From assembly GCA_007258455.2 (NCBI GenBank), contig VDFB02252616.1, positions 122,593,394 through 122,657,393 of the forward strand: a DNA stretch of 64,000 bases. The letters are read 5' to 3'. The position numbers and the translations under genes are program-made. This DNA comes from Sequoia sempervirens. Its lineage: Eukaryota; Streptophyta; Pinopsida; Cupressales; Cupressaceae. The notes below the pieces were generated by a model that saw nothing but the letters and a program-made list of their open reading frames with translations, made no database searches and had not been told where the DNA came from. How positions within the stretch are numbered: the first letter of the stretch is position 1; each line of letters opens with the position of its first letter. This document shows positions 36,001 through 48,469 of the stretch, in pieces.

Positions 36001-37400
36001 AAGATTTGTGCCAGATTTTTGTGGAGGCGGGGTGGAGTCATGTGGCAGATTTCAAATCTCAACAATCTTTGGGTCAAATTTCTGTGTCTAGGTGGAAGAG
36101 CCCCTTGGATTGGCCTCCTGGTGGTGCAGTGGAGGATCGTCAAGAGCTTGCTAAGATTTTATCGAGTCGTGTCTGTAATTCTCTCCAAGGGGTTGATGTG
36201 CTTGCTTGGGGTCCTGACTTGAAAGGAAAATTTTCGGTTGCCTCTGGTTATCAGGTTTTGGATAAACAGGTCTTTGGAAGCTCCCAGGTTTCTTGGTGGA
36301 AGCATGCTTGGAATAAATTTGCTTGGCCTAAGTGTAATTTTTTCTCTTGGCTCGTGGTTCAAGGTAAGTGTCTTACTTGGGATAATCTTTGCAAACGTGG
36401 GTTCCAGGGCCCCTCCATGTGCATTCTATGTGGTCAGCATGATGAATGCTTATCACATCTCTTTTTTCAGTGTTCTTTTGTTAAGACTATCTGGCATCAC
36501 TGGTGGAATCTTTGGAGCTTACCGTGTTGCCATGTCTCTTCTTTGGAGGATTTTTGGAAGAGACAGGGTTCTTCTCCTGCTAAAACCTCTTTTCTTAAAA
36601 TTGCTTGGAGCATTGGTCCTAGTTTGATTGTTTGGCAAATTTGGTTGGAACGTAACAGAAGAATATTCTTGGATAAAAAATTGCTCGTGGGGCAACTTTG
36701 GAGGCGAATTCTTGGGGCTTTGCTGGAGACTTTGACTGCAAAGTGTGACCTGTCTGTGCCGATTGATCCTGGGGACTTGGGTGTTGTAAATTCCCTGGGT
36801 CTTGCCACAGGGGAGAAGTGTATTTTGAGCAAAGTGCATCGTAGGCGTGGGCGTGAGAGGGTTGCTCGTGAGGGCTTTTGGTGCCCACCTGCTCTAGGGG
36901 AGTTGAAAATTAATACAGATGGGTCATCTAGGGGTAACCCTGGGCATGCTGGGGTTGGTGGTATTGGTAGAGATAGCCTTGGAGTGGTGGTTTTCTTCTT
37001 TTCTATGTATCGTGGTTTGCAAACTAATAATCTTATGGAGGCAAGCGCTATTCTCTTGGCGATTGAGCGTGCGGTTTCCCTTGGATGGCGGCGGATTGTT
37101 TGTGAAGCTGATTCTCAGGTGGTTATTGATATGTTGAATAATCGAAATGTGGAGGATGTGAACTGGCAGCTAGCTGTGGTTGTCAAACAGATTATTTCTT
37201 TGTGCTCTACCTTGGAATCCATTATTTTCTGCCATATTCCACGGGAGTGGAATATGGTGGCTGATGGGCTGGCTAGATGGGCGTCGGAAAAGACTGATTC
37301 TTGGTCTGTGGATGATTGGAGCAATCTCCCTGTTGATATGGCCCCTGTTCTTGAGGAGTGGGTTGCTGAGGATATGAGGTGCTTCTTAGGTGTGAATTAA
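33093..37400 (+). pseudogene. LINE ORF2 (APE endonuclease, reverse transcriptase, RNase H)
   Basis: One frame runs from ATG 33093 (MIVLSWNVRGLNSG; an in-frame ATG at 33081 also exists) to TAA 37398-37400, about 1,435 codons. It is interrupted only by TGA 33648-33650 and TAG 34524-34526. Both fall where Trp is expected (FTxNN and EFxEV contexts). Endonuclease: WNVRGLN, HETKL, GGDFNA, GSDHWP. Reverse transcriptase: GKAPGPDGFP, KLDMAKAYDRV, GLRQGDPLSPYLF and the catalytic FVDDTAL near 35.18 kb. A zinc-finger-like CILCGQHDECLSHLFFQC follows near 36.42 kb. C-terminal RNase H: NTDGSSRGNPG, NLMEA, EADSQ and VADGLA, with all acidic residues present. Apart from two stops it looks catalytically intact. 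Confidence 0.9.
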
Positions 37401-37496
37401 TTCTTGTTGTTTTGGCCCCTTGTGGCTTCCTTCTTTGGACTTTGTAATGCTGTTATGATTCAATAAAGTTTTTACCCTCTTTTATTAAAAAAAAAA

Positions 37497-40261
37497 GAGG
37501 TCAACCCCACCACCGCGGCCTGCTTATGCCATGTAAGCGTGTTCTTTTTGTGTATTCGCATTTTTTTTATTTAAACAAAAAAATAAATTTTTATGCTGTT
37601 TGTGTTGGGGGTTTTGGGGAGGGCGGCGGCCATGGCTGCCCACCACCCAGGAGATGGTGCACTGTGGCCTGAGTGGGGACAGTGGGGGGAAGGACTGGCT
37701 GGGAAGGTTTTGCCAGTGTCCCCTCCTCCGTGGGAGCCGCGGCCACGGCTAGGGCACGACCCTATTTTTTCAAAAGTGTTTTATTTTTTTTTATTTTATT
37801 AAAATTTAAATTTTAAATAAATATTATTTTATATTATATTTTTATATAATATTTATAATATTTAATATTACATATTATATAAAATATAATATATTTAATA
37901 TTCATTTATTTAATTAAATGAAATTTGGTTTAAGATTAAAATATATTTTAATTCTATTTGTTAAATCACAATGTTTTTAGAAATATTTAATTGAATAATA
38001 TAAGTTATTTGATAATTTTTTTTATTAATTAAAGGAATTTTTATTAAGTTCATAAAGTATGTTATGTTAATCATGAGGTTTTTGGAGGTATAATTTAATT
38101 GGAAAATCTTTGTAGATGTTATGTGTTATAGTTTACTCAATGAGAGTTATATTTAAAGTATTTAAAGGATTCAGTTGCGAATAAAATATGGTTTTATTTG
38201 GTATATTTAGATAATGTTAAAATGTTAAGATAGAATCTTCTAAATGTTCATGTGATTATTATAATCACGGAAATTGATATTTCAGAATATTGTCGTAATT
38301 TTCAAAGAGGTGACTTTGAGCTATTACTTAAATGGTTATTAAAGGCATTTCTTGTTTATTTTGCTAGATGTTTAGTTAGGAAATATGATTGCGGAACTGA
38401 GAGTAAAGGATGAACCTTTATAATTAACCTAAATGATTTATTAATCAAGTGATCTATCTATTGGTATGGGATCATGAAACTTAGGGTGAACGGTTGATTT
38501 AAATGTTAAACCAGATAGCGACATCTTTAACATGTTTTGATTATGGATATGGTTTTTAAACTTAGAGTAAATGATCTATTCTTCAAACATTTCAATGTCG
38601 TGAAAATAAATGGGATCAATCGATTGGATGAATGCAAGTCATGAAATCTGTGTGTGAATGGATTTAAGAAATCCGAACATTAGTTTACCTATTGATCCAA
38701 AATGTTTTCAGTACTTAATTGTACGCTTTCGATGTTGCGAAATGAGAGTGAATGTTTTGTGAATCTTCTTGATATGGGTTTATTTATTGGTATGGGTGGT
38801 TATTTGTGAGTTTGTATGATGGTTGACTGTAAGTCATTTCTTGTTGATCATGTAAGTCTTCCAGCAGTGTTTTCTTGAGGTGATGTTATGCCTCTTATGT
38901 TTTGCTTTGGCTATCTTGGATTTTGTGTAAGTTAGCTCAAGTGGTTACTGGTTCTTTGAACGGGTTGTGTGACCTTGTGATTCATGGTTGAGTCGAGTTT
39001 CAGTTGTTATGTGGGATTCATTATGTAGTCAACCTTGTGTTAGCCTTGGGTAGTGCACGTTTTGGTTTCAGTTTTGGACATCCGTAGTGATGTGATGCCT
39101 GTTGAGGTGTTTGGTTATTTGTGATAAATGTTAGTGCATTGTCTACCCTTGGCATGTGGTTGAGTTTTGTGTTGTCGATAGGGGAGTGGCTTTCAACGAG
39201 CGCCGGACCCAAAGTGGTACCAGGATAACTCGTGTGAGAGTCGGTTAATTAAGTGAAAATTAAATTAACTTACTAGGGAGAGAGTAGCTTTGAACATTAA
39301 TAAGATAATTTAGCCTCGCTCATTGGCTCAAGGGCTTGTACGAGACTTGAGATGAGTCGGGAAGGCCTGGAATGGCAAGATCGTTATCTCATCTTTACGA
39401 GAGATAATCGATTCCTCTCTGGTGTGCATGTGGGGCCGAAAGTCGGTTGAGGTTTCCAGGATATCCCTAGGGGGGCCGGGACCTAGGAAGACTTGCCAGG
39501 AGATCCCATGCAGCCTTTGCGATGACACTCCTCCTATGACAGCAGTCGGTATGGTGATTGTACCGTGAGTTTATTTTGTACAAAGATGGTACTTGATTTT
39601 GTACCCTGGAAGCATTGTATTCATTGATGTTAAGTGATGTGGTTTATGTTCTGGTTTCAGTTCAGTGTAAGTGTTATCTTGTGTCTAGAAGTGCATGGTC
39701 TTGTCTAGGAAATCTTGGTTACTATCTCCTAGCATGGAGGGAGTGGGGCCTTTGGGTTCCACGTGGTCGGGTGGCGTGCATTCCTTTCCGTTGGTTCTTC
39801 TTCATGTTCGTGTGTTCGTGATTTCCAGCTGGAGAGCTCGTGGGAATCAGTTGCTTCTCATGCCTTGTTCTTTTAGTTCTTATTGTATTTTAATCACCCC
39901 TCATTTGTATCGAGGTGGAATTTGTAATTGTAATATTGAGTATTGAATTTACCTCATTCGGGGAATGAGTTTTGTAACCTTATTGTTTAAATGTTAATTT
40001 AGAATCTTGAGGTATTTATTTATCCTTGTTGTAATTTATCTTGAATGGAATGTATGTTGTTTCATTTCCTTAAGTGATTAATATTTCGGTTTATGTTAAT
40101 GTTATTTGTTGTTGGGTTTTTAAGTAATCTTTGTCTCGTGGCCTTAGAGGTTGTTGGCATTATGAATTCACCTTTCATGTTATTTATACTTAAAAAAAAA
40201 AAATTGGTACGTTTAAGTAGTGAATTGCAACTTCCTCTAGGGTTGCGAGGCGGGGCATTAC
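37497..40261 (+). repeat. 5'-truncated LTR related to the Tekay-like element
   Basis: The right end reads GGTTGCGAGGCGGGGCATTACA, the same end as the minus-strand-read LTRs at 40903 and 49754 (GGGGGCATTACA). Long internal matches include GGCATGTGGGGCCGGAAGT-like and CAAGATCGTTATCT-like blocks at 39.35-39.50 kb, against 41.64-41.80 kb in reverse. It is in plus orientation, opposite to the intact element, and more diverged, so older. The left part is missing: it starts at the LINE poly(A) junction, so the LINE probably inserted in it. It abuts TNP2 coding at 40262. GC-rich, then AT-hairpin, then coding-free layout. Whether it is a solo LTR or part of a full element is open. Confidence 0.75.
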
Positions 40262-40786
40262 ACTCTTTATTGGCATCCATGGAGGAATGTTATTGTTGTT
40301 AACAAAATCAGGCCACATCGAGTAAATAGATCTCAACTCTCCAAATGGATTGACACCATCTGCTCCCAATGAAAGTATGAGATTATGAGGTTCTTTAAAG
40401 TGTGGCCATTTTTCCTCCATGTCCCTAAATGCAGAACCATCCATAGGAATTTGAAGAAAGTCATCTCTACTTCTATTTCATGCATGGTAATCCACAAATT
40501 GTGCTAAGCTTTCACACCTAAATAATCGTTGCATACGTGGAATAATGGGAATATAATGAAGAATCTTACGAGGCACCTTTTTTGTTAGTTCATCTATTTG
40601 ATATCTACTGATATGACATTCTGGGAATTCTATTGCAAATTCATGTTGTTTATGATATTTAACATGACCATTGGGTATGCATCTATTGCTTGATACTCCA
40701 TTCTGATATCTTTCATAATGCTAGATAAATCGCAGTATGAGTGAGGTAAAATATTTGATGGTGGTAACAAAAATTCAATAGTCAAT
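40262..40786 (-). pseudogene. CACTA TNP2 transposase, central exon fragment
   Basis: The minus-strand segment opens after an AG acceptor at 40787-40788 with LTIEFLLPPSNILPHSYCDL. It continues IMKDIRMEYQAIDA, then after a one-base deletion (near 40.67 kb) RYQIDELTKKVPRKILHYIP, a TGA stop, and then MDGSAFRDMEEKWPHF, LGADGVNPFGELRSIYSMWP and NNIPPWM. The ADGxNPF...SxYSMWPV...NLPPWM signature is characteristic of the Tnp2/En-Spm transposase core. The frame is cut at 40261 by the older LTR just after PPWMPIK. The C-terminal catalytic remainder is not found in the window. TNP2 cuts and rejoins CACTA ends. Confidence 0.88.
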
Positions 40787-40897
40787 CTACAACAAAAATA
40801 ATTTATTAATATAAAGAATATTAATGGTACATATTTCATCCAAGTTATTTACTAGTGATGAACTAACAACAATTAAAATAGATGAAAAAAGATGACA

Positions 40898-40902
40898 TAT
40901 AT
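40898..40902. repeat. Left target-site duplication TATAT of the Tekay-like element
   Basis: TATAT precedes the LTR start at 40903 and recurs at 53762-53766 after the other LTR. Confidence 0.85.
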
Positions 40903-42786
40903 TGTAATGCCCCCGCCACGCAACCCTAGGGGAAGTTGCAACTACTAAACAAATGCATAATTTTTTTTTTGTTTAATTACAAATACAAGTATGATCACAA
41001 CCCCACGCCAACAATCCCCTAAGGTTATGAGATAAATATAATTAAATCACAAATTAATACAACATGCATGAAATGAAACATAACGACATTCACTTAACTA
41101 ATTAAAGCACATACATTCCATACATGAGATTTTCATTAAGACCATTAGATCCATCATGGTTACCAAAGACAAAAGTTATAAGATTATAATTACATCTCTC
41201 ATTCCCAGAATGAGGTAAGACAATAACATGATGGCTTATTACAATTTCCACCTCAATAACAATGAGGGTAAAGAAAAAATACAAGATCAACTATCATAAA
41301 TGAATCCAAGGTAGCAACTTGATCCCACAAGCTCTCCAACACGAAAGTCTCATCCACATAAGCCAATGCTAAAACAACAGAGTATGGTGCATGTTCCACC
41401 CAACCAAGTGATACCCGAAGGCTCACCCCCCGTGCTAGGAGATAGTAACAAGGGTTTCAAGTCAAGACCAACAACCTCTAAACATAGGCAACATGACTCA
41501 ACTGAAAAAGAATACGAACATGACATCACATGACACAAAGGTTACTATGCTTCCAGTTTTGAAATAATAATCACTTCACGAATACAAACATAATGTTGAC
41601 CTAAGAGAAGTGTCATCACAATGTTGCATTACATATCCTAGCAAGTATTCCTAGGTCCCGGCGCCCATCTTGGGATATCTTGGTAACCTCTAACGACTCC
41701 CGGCCCCACATGCAAACCAATGCAGAATTAGTTATCTTTCAAAGGGACAAGATAACGATCTTGCCATTCTAGGCCTTCCTATCTCATCCCAACTCTATAC
41801 AAGCACTTACATCCATGAGAGAGGCAAAATTAATCTTTTTAAATGTTGGTACCCCTATGCTAATTAATTGGTTTAACTTTTCACTGAATTAACTAACTTA
41901 CATTGAGATCTCTTGGCACCACTTTGTGTGCTGACCCTCGATGCAAGCCACTTCTCTAAGACAACACATGGAACTATGCCACCACCAAAGGGTACTCAAA
42001 TATGACCTAGGGATAATGAATCCCTTAACACAACATGAAGTAAAAAAAAACCCGCCCAAGATAATCAGATATAATACTGGACACACGTATGCACTACCCA
42101 TGGCAAACAAGGTTGATTGACATGCTGACAACCCCAAAACACATAAAGATGATTCAATCTAGAAGACTTACAAGAACCGACTCAAAGCCCAACAAGAATA
42201 AGCACTCCATGATGAAAGAAAGTTTGCAACCAATATAAGGAAATCTACCTTCTGATTTCGTAAATCCAATCATTCATCGCATTAGTGCATTTAAAAAATT
42301 TATAAAAACTATGCTCTTGCACAATCACATAAGGGTTTGAATGTTCATTTGATTCTTGTTGACGCACTACACAATATCTTTAAATCAATTTCTTTTCTTT
42401 TAATAACCAATAATTTCTCATAAACCAACTTTTATTTATCCCTTAACAATTAACTCATTATAATTTAAATATTCCTTTCATCTAGAAAATAAATAACATT
42501 TAAAATACATATATATTTATTAAATATCTATATAATCAGATATACATATATATATACACTCGATATATATATATACACACCTAATTACATATATATATAC
42601 ATAAACTAAATATATATAATTAATATTTACATGTGCATGATAATTACTTTAGCATTTATTAAAATATATTATACACATATTATAATATATATATGTTATA
42701 GAATAATATTAAATTATTATATATAACATATATATTAAAATATATATAACTTATATTTTAATTGACAAAATAAAATATTGAAAACA

Positions 42787-42874
42787 AATTTCATATTATA
42801 TATATTAAATATAAAACATATAATATATAATATGTTATATGTTTTATATTTAATAAATATAATAAATGAAATTT
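42787..42874. repeat. AT-rich hairpin in the 3' LTR
   Basis: Arms starting AAATTTCATATTATATATAT and ending in AATAAATGAAATTT are near-perfect inverted repeats of about 38 bp. The same structure is at 51629-51717 in the other LTR. Confidence 0.75.
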
Positions 42875-43226
42875 AATAAAAGTAAAATTTAAACCAAATG
42901 CCATCCACATTTTAGGGTTCGGCCGCACCCTATTTGAACAGAGGATGCAACCCCCATGAATGGGGGTGGCGGCCTGTGTAGGCAACAACAGCGCTGCGTC
43001 CACAGGTAGCCATCACCATTCTTCGGGTGGCTGAGGGTTTAAACCCTCCCCCAATACACATAGCCCATCATTTAAAACAATCTGCTATGCGGATTTTTCA
43101 CACACCTTCGACTGGTAAAAAGGCGAAAATTCTGGGTAAAACCCAGACTAGTAAAAAAAACACAGTTTCTCAATGTTCAAATTTTTTGATATGAACATTT
43201 CACAAATAAATAAATGTATATGTATT

Positions 43227-43230
<4 letters not shown>

Positions 43231-43306
<76 letters not shown>
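43231..43306. repeat. TA dinucleotide microsatellite
   Basis: An uninterrupted (TA)38 run, followed by imperfect TA-rich sequence to about 43380. The corresponding site in the other LTR (about 52070-52120) is much shorter. It accounts for spurious Ile/Tyr open frames on both strands. Confidence 0.95.
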
Positions 43307-43307
<1 letters not shown>

Positions 43308-45018
43308 CTAATATATATATATCTATATATATATATATATATATAAATATATATGTATATATCTATATATATATGCATATACAAAGTCATAATAAATGAT
43401 AATGCTTATTTTCCATACCCAGATTGAGCAAATGCTCAATCTAAGAATTACAATAATTTTGCATTGAAATTGTAAGATTTAACACAAAAAAATAAAAATT
43501 TCTCACAATATGAATTGAGATCTTTCCAAGCAATTACACTTTCAAAGAAAGCCATTGAATTCCATGCTTGTTTTCCAAGATTTTCATAGATAGTTTTCAT
43601 TCACTTCCTTTTTTGTTTTCACTAAGTTTGAGAGTTCTTTTGTTCAAATTCAAATGAAGATCTTCTCATGGATTTTCAATCAAAGTTTGAATTCCATTAA
43701 CAAATTAAACCATTTCAAACAAAAAGCAATAGGATTTCAAAATGAGATTGCATAATAATAAAAAGAACATGGAACCTTTTTTTTTTCTCCAAGCTATTTG
43801 AATCCTTCAATGGAGGTTGCTCTCCTTCAAATTTTGCTTCAACCAATCTTGCCAATCCTTCTTCCAAATTTTCTCCAAGAATTTTCAAGTTTTCTTGTTG
43901 CTCTCCAAAATTACCATTTTCCAAAAAAGATAATTCAAAAAAGAAAATGCATTTCCTTATACCCTTCTCCAAAATTGTCAAAACCCTAATTTGGGTTCAC
44001 CCACCATAGTTATTGCTATTTTGGATATTTTGGATATTTTCTTTTTTTTTTGAAATTAATAAAACAATTCTATTTCCCTTTTCAAATGCATAAAAATTAT
44101 TTAAAACAAAATTCCATTTGCACCACAATGATAACTAAATTCACTTCTTTTTTACAAAATTGAATCTAACTATTACATTCAAAAACAAATCATTTTTAAT
44201 TTTATTTTCTTACAAGAGGAATGCAAGGCAATTTTCCCATCTATTTTTTTTTTTATTTGCCTCAAATTTAATAATACTAACATAATTAATTTAATTTACT
44301 TAATCAATAAATAAATCTAATGCATGATTAGATTAATTTATTGATTGAATTAAATTAACTAATTAAATGACAAGCACTCCTTTATGAATTTTGGCAATAA
44401 ATTTAAATAAAGCAAACACCATTTCACTAGGAAATGTAATCATGCACGCAAAGAGAGATGAGACGACAAGAAAATAACTTATCCCAACTGACAACCCGAC
44501 GACCCACTATGGCTAGGGTGATTTCTCGACATAAAAACCCAAGCTACTATCTCCCAATCATTTTTCGTTGAACAAGGGACATGCTCAGACCTGCGAAATC
44601 AGGTGGAGTCAATGTCCTGTACCAACATCCTACACACAACACGAGTGTTGAACATGCATACATATATATATAAATATTAAAACACACTGTGAAGAGGGAA
44701 TCACAGAATCACAGGGCACTCACGTGCGAGTGATGTGATCATGTCCCCTTCACCAATACAATATCACTAACAGACGCCTCTAATCATCAATGGTATATTC
44801 AAATCATAAAGCATCAATAATTCACATCGATGATAATTTAATCCATAAGATGAAATAATAATATCATCTGATTAAAGTACCATCACATCAAAACATAATA
44901 TTTACATCGCTTAACAATGAGCGATCAAAGTAATCAAGTTACAACCAAAGTGTTGACAACGCAAAACATACATAACGAACACTATTTGATCAAAAGAACA
45001 AAATGGAGGGGTGTTACA

Positions 45019-45030
45019 TCCTCCCCCTCA
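45019..45030 (-). promoter_or_regulatory. Polypurine tract of the Tekay-like element
   Basis: On the minus strand GAGGGGGAGGA abuts the 3' LTR start TGTAACACC. Confidence 0.8.
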
Positions 45031-46520
45031 GGGTCAGGCTTACTCCTGGAAGCCTGCAAACAAGTAGGGATAAAGTTCCCTCATCCTAGCTACATCTTCC
45101 CAAGTGGATGATGTGTCATATCTAGGATCCCACTAAACCCTGACTTGATCAATATCTCACCCTCGAAGAGCGAGTGTTCTATGCTCCACCACAACCACGA
45201 GCTCCAAAGCCAGCTACCCGTCCTCTACCTGCAAAGCATTCCAATCAAGGACATGAGAAATGTTTGGATGGTATGGCCACATGACTGATACATGAAATAC
45301 ATCATGCACAAGTGAGAGACTGGGCGGTAAAGAAAGACGGTAAGCAATAGGACCAATATTCTCGAGAATCTTGAAGGGTCCAACAAAGCGAGGCGCCAAC
45401 TTAGAGCCTTTTCAATAATGGATTGGACTCTTTCATGGATGCACATGCAAGAATACTCTATCACCTACAGAAAATTGACGATCTACTCCATGCGCATCCG
45501 CATACTTCTTCTGCCTATCCTGCGCTGCCACCAAGTGATCTCTAATCTTATCCACCTACTGCTCCATATCCTGCAACATCTCAAGACCCAAAGTTACTCT
45601 GTCCTCTAGCCAATCCCAACTCAAGGGAGTGCGACATGGTCGCCCATACAATGCCTGGAATGGAGTCATACTGACAGAACTCTAAAACCCATTATTATAG
45701 GAAAACTCTACCAAATAGAGATAGTCCTCCCATCGCGTCTGCTGGTCCATCACATACATACACAACATATCTTCGAGGATTTGATTGACCCTCTCAGTCT
45801 GTCCATCTGGCTCTGGGTGGTAAAACTGAAGTTCAACTGTGTTCCCATCGCATGCTGTAATGACGTCCATAGAGCTGAGGTGAACACTAGATCCCTATCA
45901 GAGATAATCTGACATAGAATGCTGTGTAACCTCACTATATCCTCGATGAACACTCTAGCTACGGATGATGTGGTATAGGAAGAGAGCATAGGTGAGAAGT
46001 GTGCTACCTTCATCAACCTATCCACTGTCACCATAATTGCATCATGCCATCTCGAAGAGTTGGGTAAACCAGCAATGAAATCCAATGAGATTATATCCCA
46101 TTTCCACTCTGGTACTAAGTGTGACTGCAAAAGCCCTGCTGGATGCTAGTGTTCAGCCTTCACCCACTGACACTCAAGACATCTCAACACAAAATCTATA
46201 ATATCTCACTTCATCCCTGGCCAAAAATATAAATAACGCAAATCTGCATACATCTTCTTCACCCCTAGATGGGCTAAATAAGGTGCACGATGTGCTTTAG
46301 TCATGACCAAAGCGCGAAGCTCACATGATGGGGGAACATATACTCGTCCTGTGTGTCTCAATATCTCATCAGCATCAAGAGAGTATCCTGAATATCTACC
46401 CTCAAAGGGTCTTCCTACCTCTATCACCGATCTAACATCCTGATACCAACTATCAGCTGGGAGGGCAGAAAGAATTTGACTCTGCAAATCAACAATAAGA
46501 GTCAACTCAGATATCTCATG
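45025..46520 (-). pseudogene. Tekay-like integrase with C-terminal chromodomain
   Basis: Minus strand, several stops. An HHCC zinc-binding start (AHRAPYLAHLGVKKMYADLR ... CLECQ near 46.17-46.28 kb) leads into the integrase core: WDIISLDFIAGLP (first Asp), QIISDRDLVF (second Asp, near 45.89 kb) and PDGQTERVNQILED (catalytic Glu, near 45.79 kb). The GPY/F-like part reads [23 protein letters not shown] near 45.35 kb. The tail (WDPRYDTSSTWEDVARMREL) resembles the chromodomain of Tekay elements (xWxxxxxxxxTWExxxxMxxxYP). Integrase inserts the cDNA; the chromodomain would bind histone marks. A frameshift lies near 45.85 kb. Confidence 0.85.
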
Positions 46521-46559
46521 CCTTCACCTACTGAGGGCATCTGCAACCACATTCTCCTT

Positions 46560-48469
46560 CCCTTGGATATACTTCACCTCAAATTCATATTCCTAGCATT
46601 AAGGTTGGGTTGCATGAAGATATACTGAAGGCTCCTATGATCACTATGCAGCTCAAACCTATGCCCAAGAAGAAAGTGCCTCCATCTCATCAAAGCATGA
46701 ACCACTGCCGCCAACTCAAGATCGTGGGTAGGATAGTTTAGCTCATGATCCTTGAGTTTCTATGACTCATATGTAATGACACAACCCTCCTACATCAATA
46801 CTGCACCTAATCCCTCCAGGGACACATCTGTACAAACTACAAAGTCCCCAATAGGATCTGGTATCACAAGTATAGGTGCACTGGTCAACTTCCCCTTAAG
46901 ACACTAAAAGGTTGTCTCACACTTCTCCAACCACTCAAACCTCTTTCCTTTCCTCTAAAGGGAGGTGATAGGATTCCCTAGCCTCGAAAAGTCTTGCACA
47001 AATCACCTGTAATATCTTGCTAGCCCCATGAAGCTACGCATCTTGACCACATTCGTGGGTGCAGGCCAATCTAAGATCACTTGGATCTTTGCAAGATCCA
47101 CTGAAATACCCTCCCTAGAGATCACATGACCAAGATATTGAACCTTAGTCCTAAAGAACTCACACTTCGATAAGTTAGCATACAGGTGATTATCTCACAA
47201 ACACTGCAATACCTATCGTAAATGCTCCTCATGTTCCTCCATCATTCTAGAGTATACCAAAATATCATCTAGGAACACAAGAAAAAACTTGTCAAGGTAT
47301 GTACAAAATACCCCATTCATAAGACTCATGAACATTGAGGGTGCATTCATCAAACAAAATGGCACAACTATGAACTCATAGTGACCATACCACGTTCGGA
47401 ATGTGGTCTTATGAATATCTGACTCGAATATTCAAAGCTGATGATATCTTGACTTGAGATCAATCTTCAAAAAGATGGTAGCAGCCTTGATCTAATCAAT
47501 TAGATCGTCAATCCTAGGAAGGGGATAGCGATTTATGATGGTCACTTTGTTCAACTGTTGGTAATCAATGCATAACCAAAGTGAACCGTCCTTCTTTACA
47601 AAGATGATAGGTGCTCCCCATGGAGAAACACTAGGGTGAATAAAACCCTTCTCTAGCAATTCCTCAAGCTGCAACCTGAGCTCTTTTAGCTTCTAGGTAG
47701 TCATGTGATAGGGAGCTCATGAAATGGGCTCTGATCCAAGTACCAAGTCTATCTTGAAGTCAATGTCCCTCTGAGGAGGCATCTCTGGAATCTCGTCTAG
47801 AAAGACATCGGAAAACTCCTGAAGGATGGGGTGACTATCAAGAGAAATCTTCTCTTCTCCACCTCCTAGACCCAAATCATCCATTGTAATAGCAAATAAT
47901 TGGCAACCTTTCCACACACATCTTCTCAACTGCATAGCTGAGATGATCCTCAAAGAGATCGGCCTCTGAACCCCCACTACCTCTACCTCTCTACCAGATG
48001 CCCCAATGCATCTAATTGACTTACGTCGACAATCAATGACTGCACTATGAGCCTCTAGCCAATCCATTCCTATGACAATGTCATAAGAACCCAATGGAAT
48101 AACACGTAGGTCCAAGGTAGTCTAGAGAGGTCCAACTTCTAACCTACACTCTGGCACAAGGGAAAGGGATGCAACTTTTGCACCTAAAGCTAACTCTACC
48201 TGCCACCTATCAACCTACTTTATCGCATCTAGTCTACATTGCGTCACAACTGATGAAGAAACAAAGGAATCAGATGCTCCACAATCAAATAGAATAGAAA
48301 CTGGGTTACCCCCCAACATACCATAAGCCTCAACAACTATACCTTGGTGCTCTGCTTGGCGATTGTCAACCACTGCGAATACTCGATGCCCACAACCTGC
48401 ATCACCTACAGTCAGCTCTGACACTGTTGGTCCTTGAGAATAACTCAATGCACCCTTATTGGGACACAT
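46560..48469 (-). pseudogene. Tekay-like protease, reverse transcriptase and RNase H
   Basis: Minus strand. Aspartic protease: ILFDCGASDSFVSSSVV near 48.28 kb, where Cys occupies the Ser/Thr place of D(S/T)GA. Connecting region: IVIGMDWLEAHSAVIDC. Reverse transcriptase: [42 protein letters not shown] and the catalytic FLDDILVYS near 47.27 kb. RNase H: VCTDVSLEGLGAVL, HDLELAAVVHAL and ELHSDHRSLQYI near 46.65-46.85 kb. At least a dozen stops occur, many where Gln or Trp is expected, which suggests C-to-T decay. The polyprotein is one frame over long stretches, so the element was full-length when it inserted. Confidence 0.88.

Larger units (their letters stand above)
31271..37496 (+). mobile_element. 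L1-type LINE with ORF1, ORF2 and poly(A) tail
   Basis: This is a non-LTR retrotransposon of the plant L1 clade. The order is ~300 bp of 5' sequence from the gap, ORF1 with a DUF4283-like region and CCHC knuckle, ORF2 with endonuclease, reverse transcriptase and RNase H, a short 3' UTR with AATAAA at 37462-37467 and an A-run at 37487-37496. It is more GC-rich than its surroundings and its frames are nearly open, so it is younger than most of the window. The target duplication cannot be verified because the left end is at or beyond the gap. Confidence 0.9.
40903..45018 (-). repeat. 3' LTR of the Tekay-like element (4,116 bp)
   Basis: It begins TGTAATGCCCCCGCC and ends GGAGGGGTGTTACA on the plus strand; read in element sense it starts TGTAACACCCC. 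It is collinear with 49754-53761. It contains a (TA)n array at 43231-43306 and an AT-rich hairpin at 42787-42874. It is longer than its partner mostly because of the expanded TA array. Confidence 0.92.

Noticed and set aside
41102..41538. Open frames in the LTR, with near-identical partners at 49950-50386
   Set aside because: They are duplicated only because the LTR is duplicated. Composition and lack of similarity to protein families argue against coding.
43148..43399. Open frames on both strands made of alternating Ile and Tyr
   Set aside because: They are translations of the (TA)n microsatellite and adjacent TA-rich DNA.
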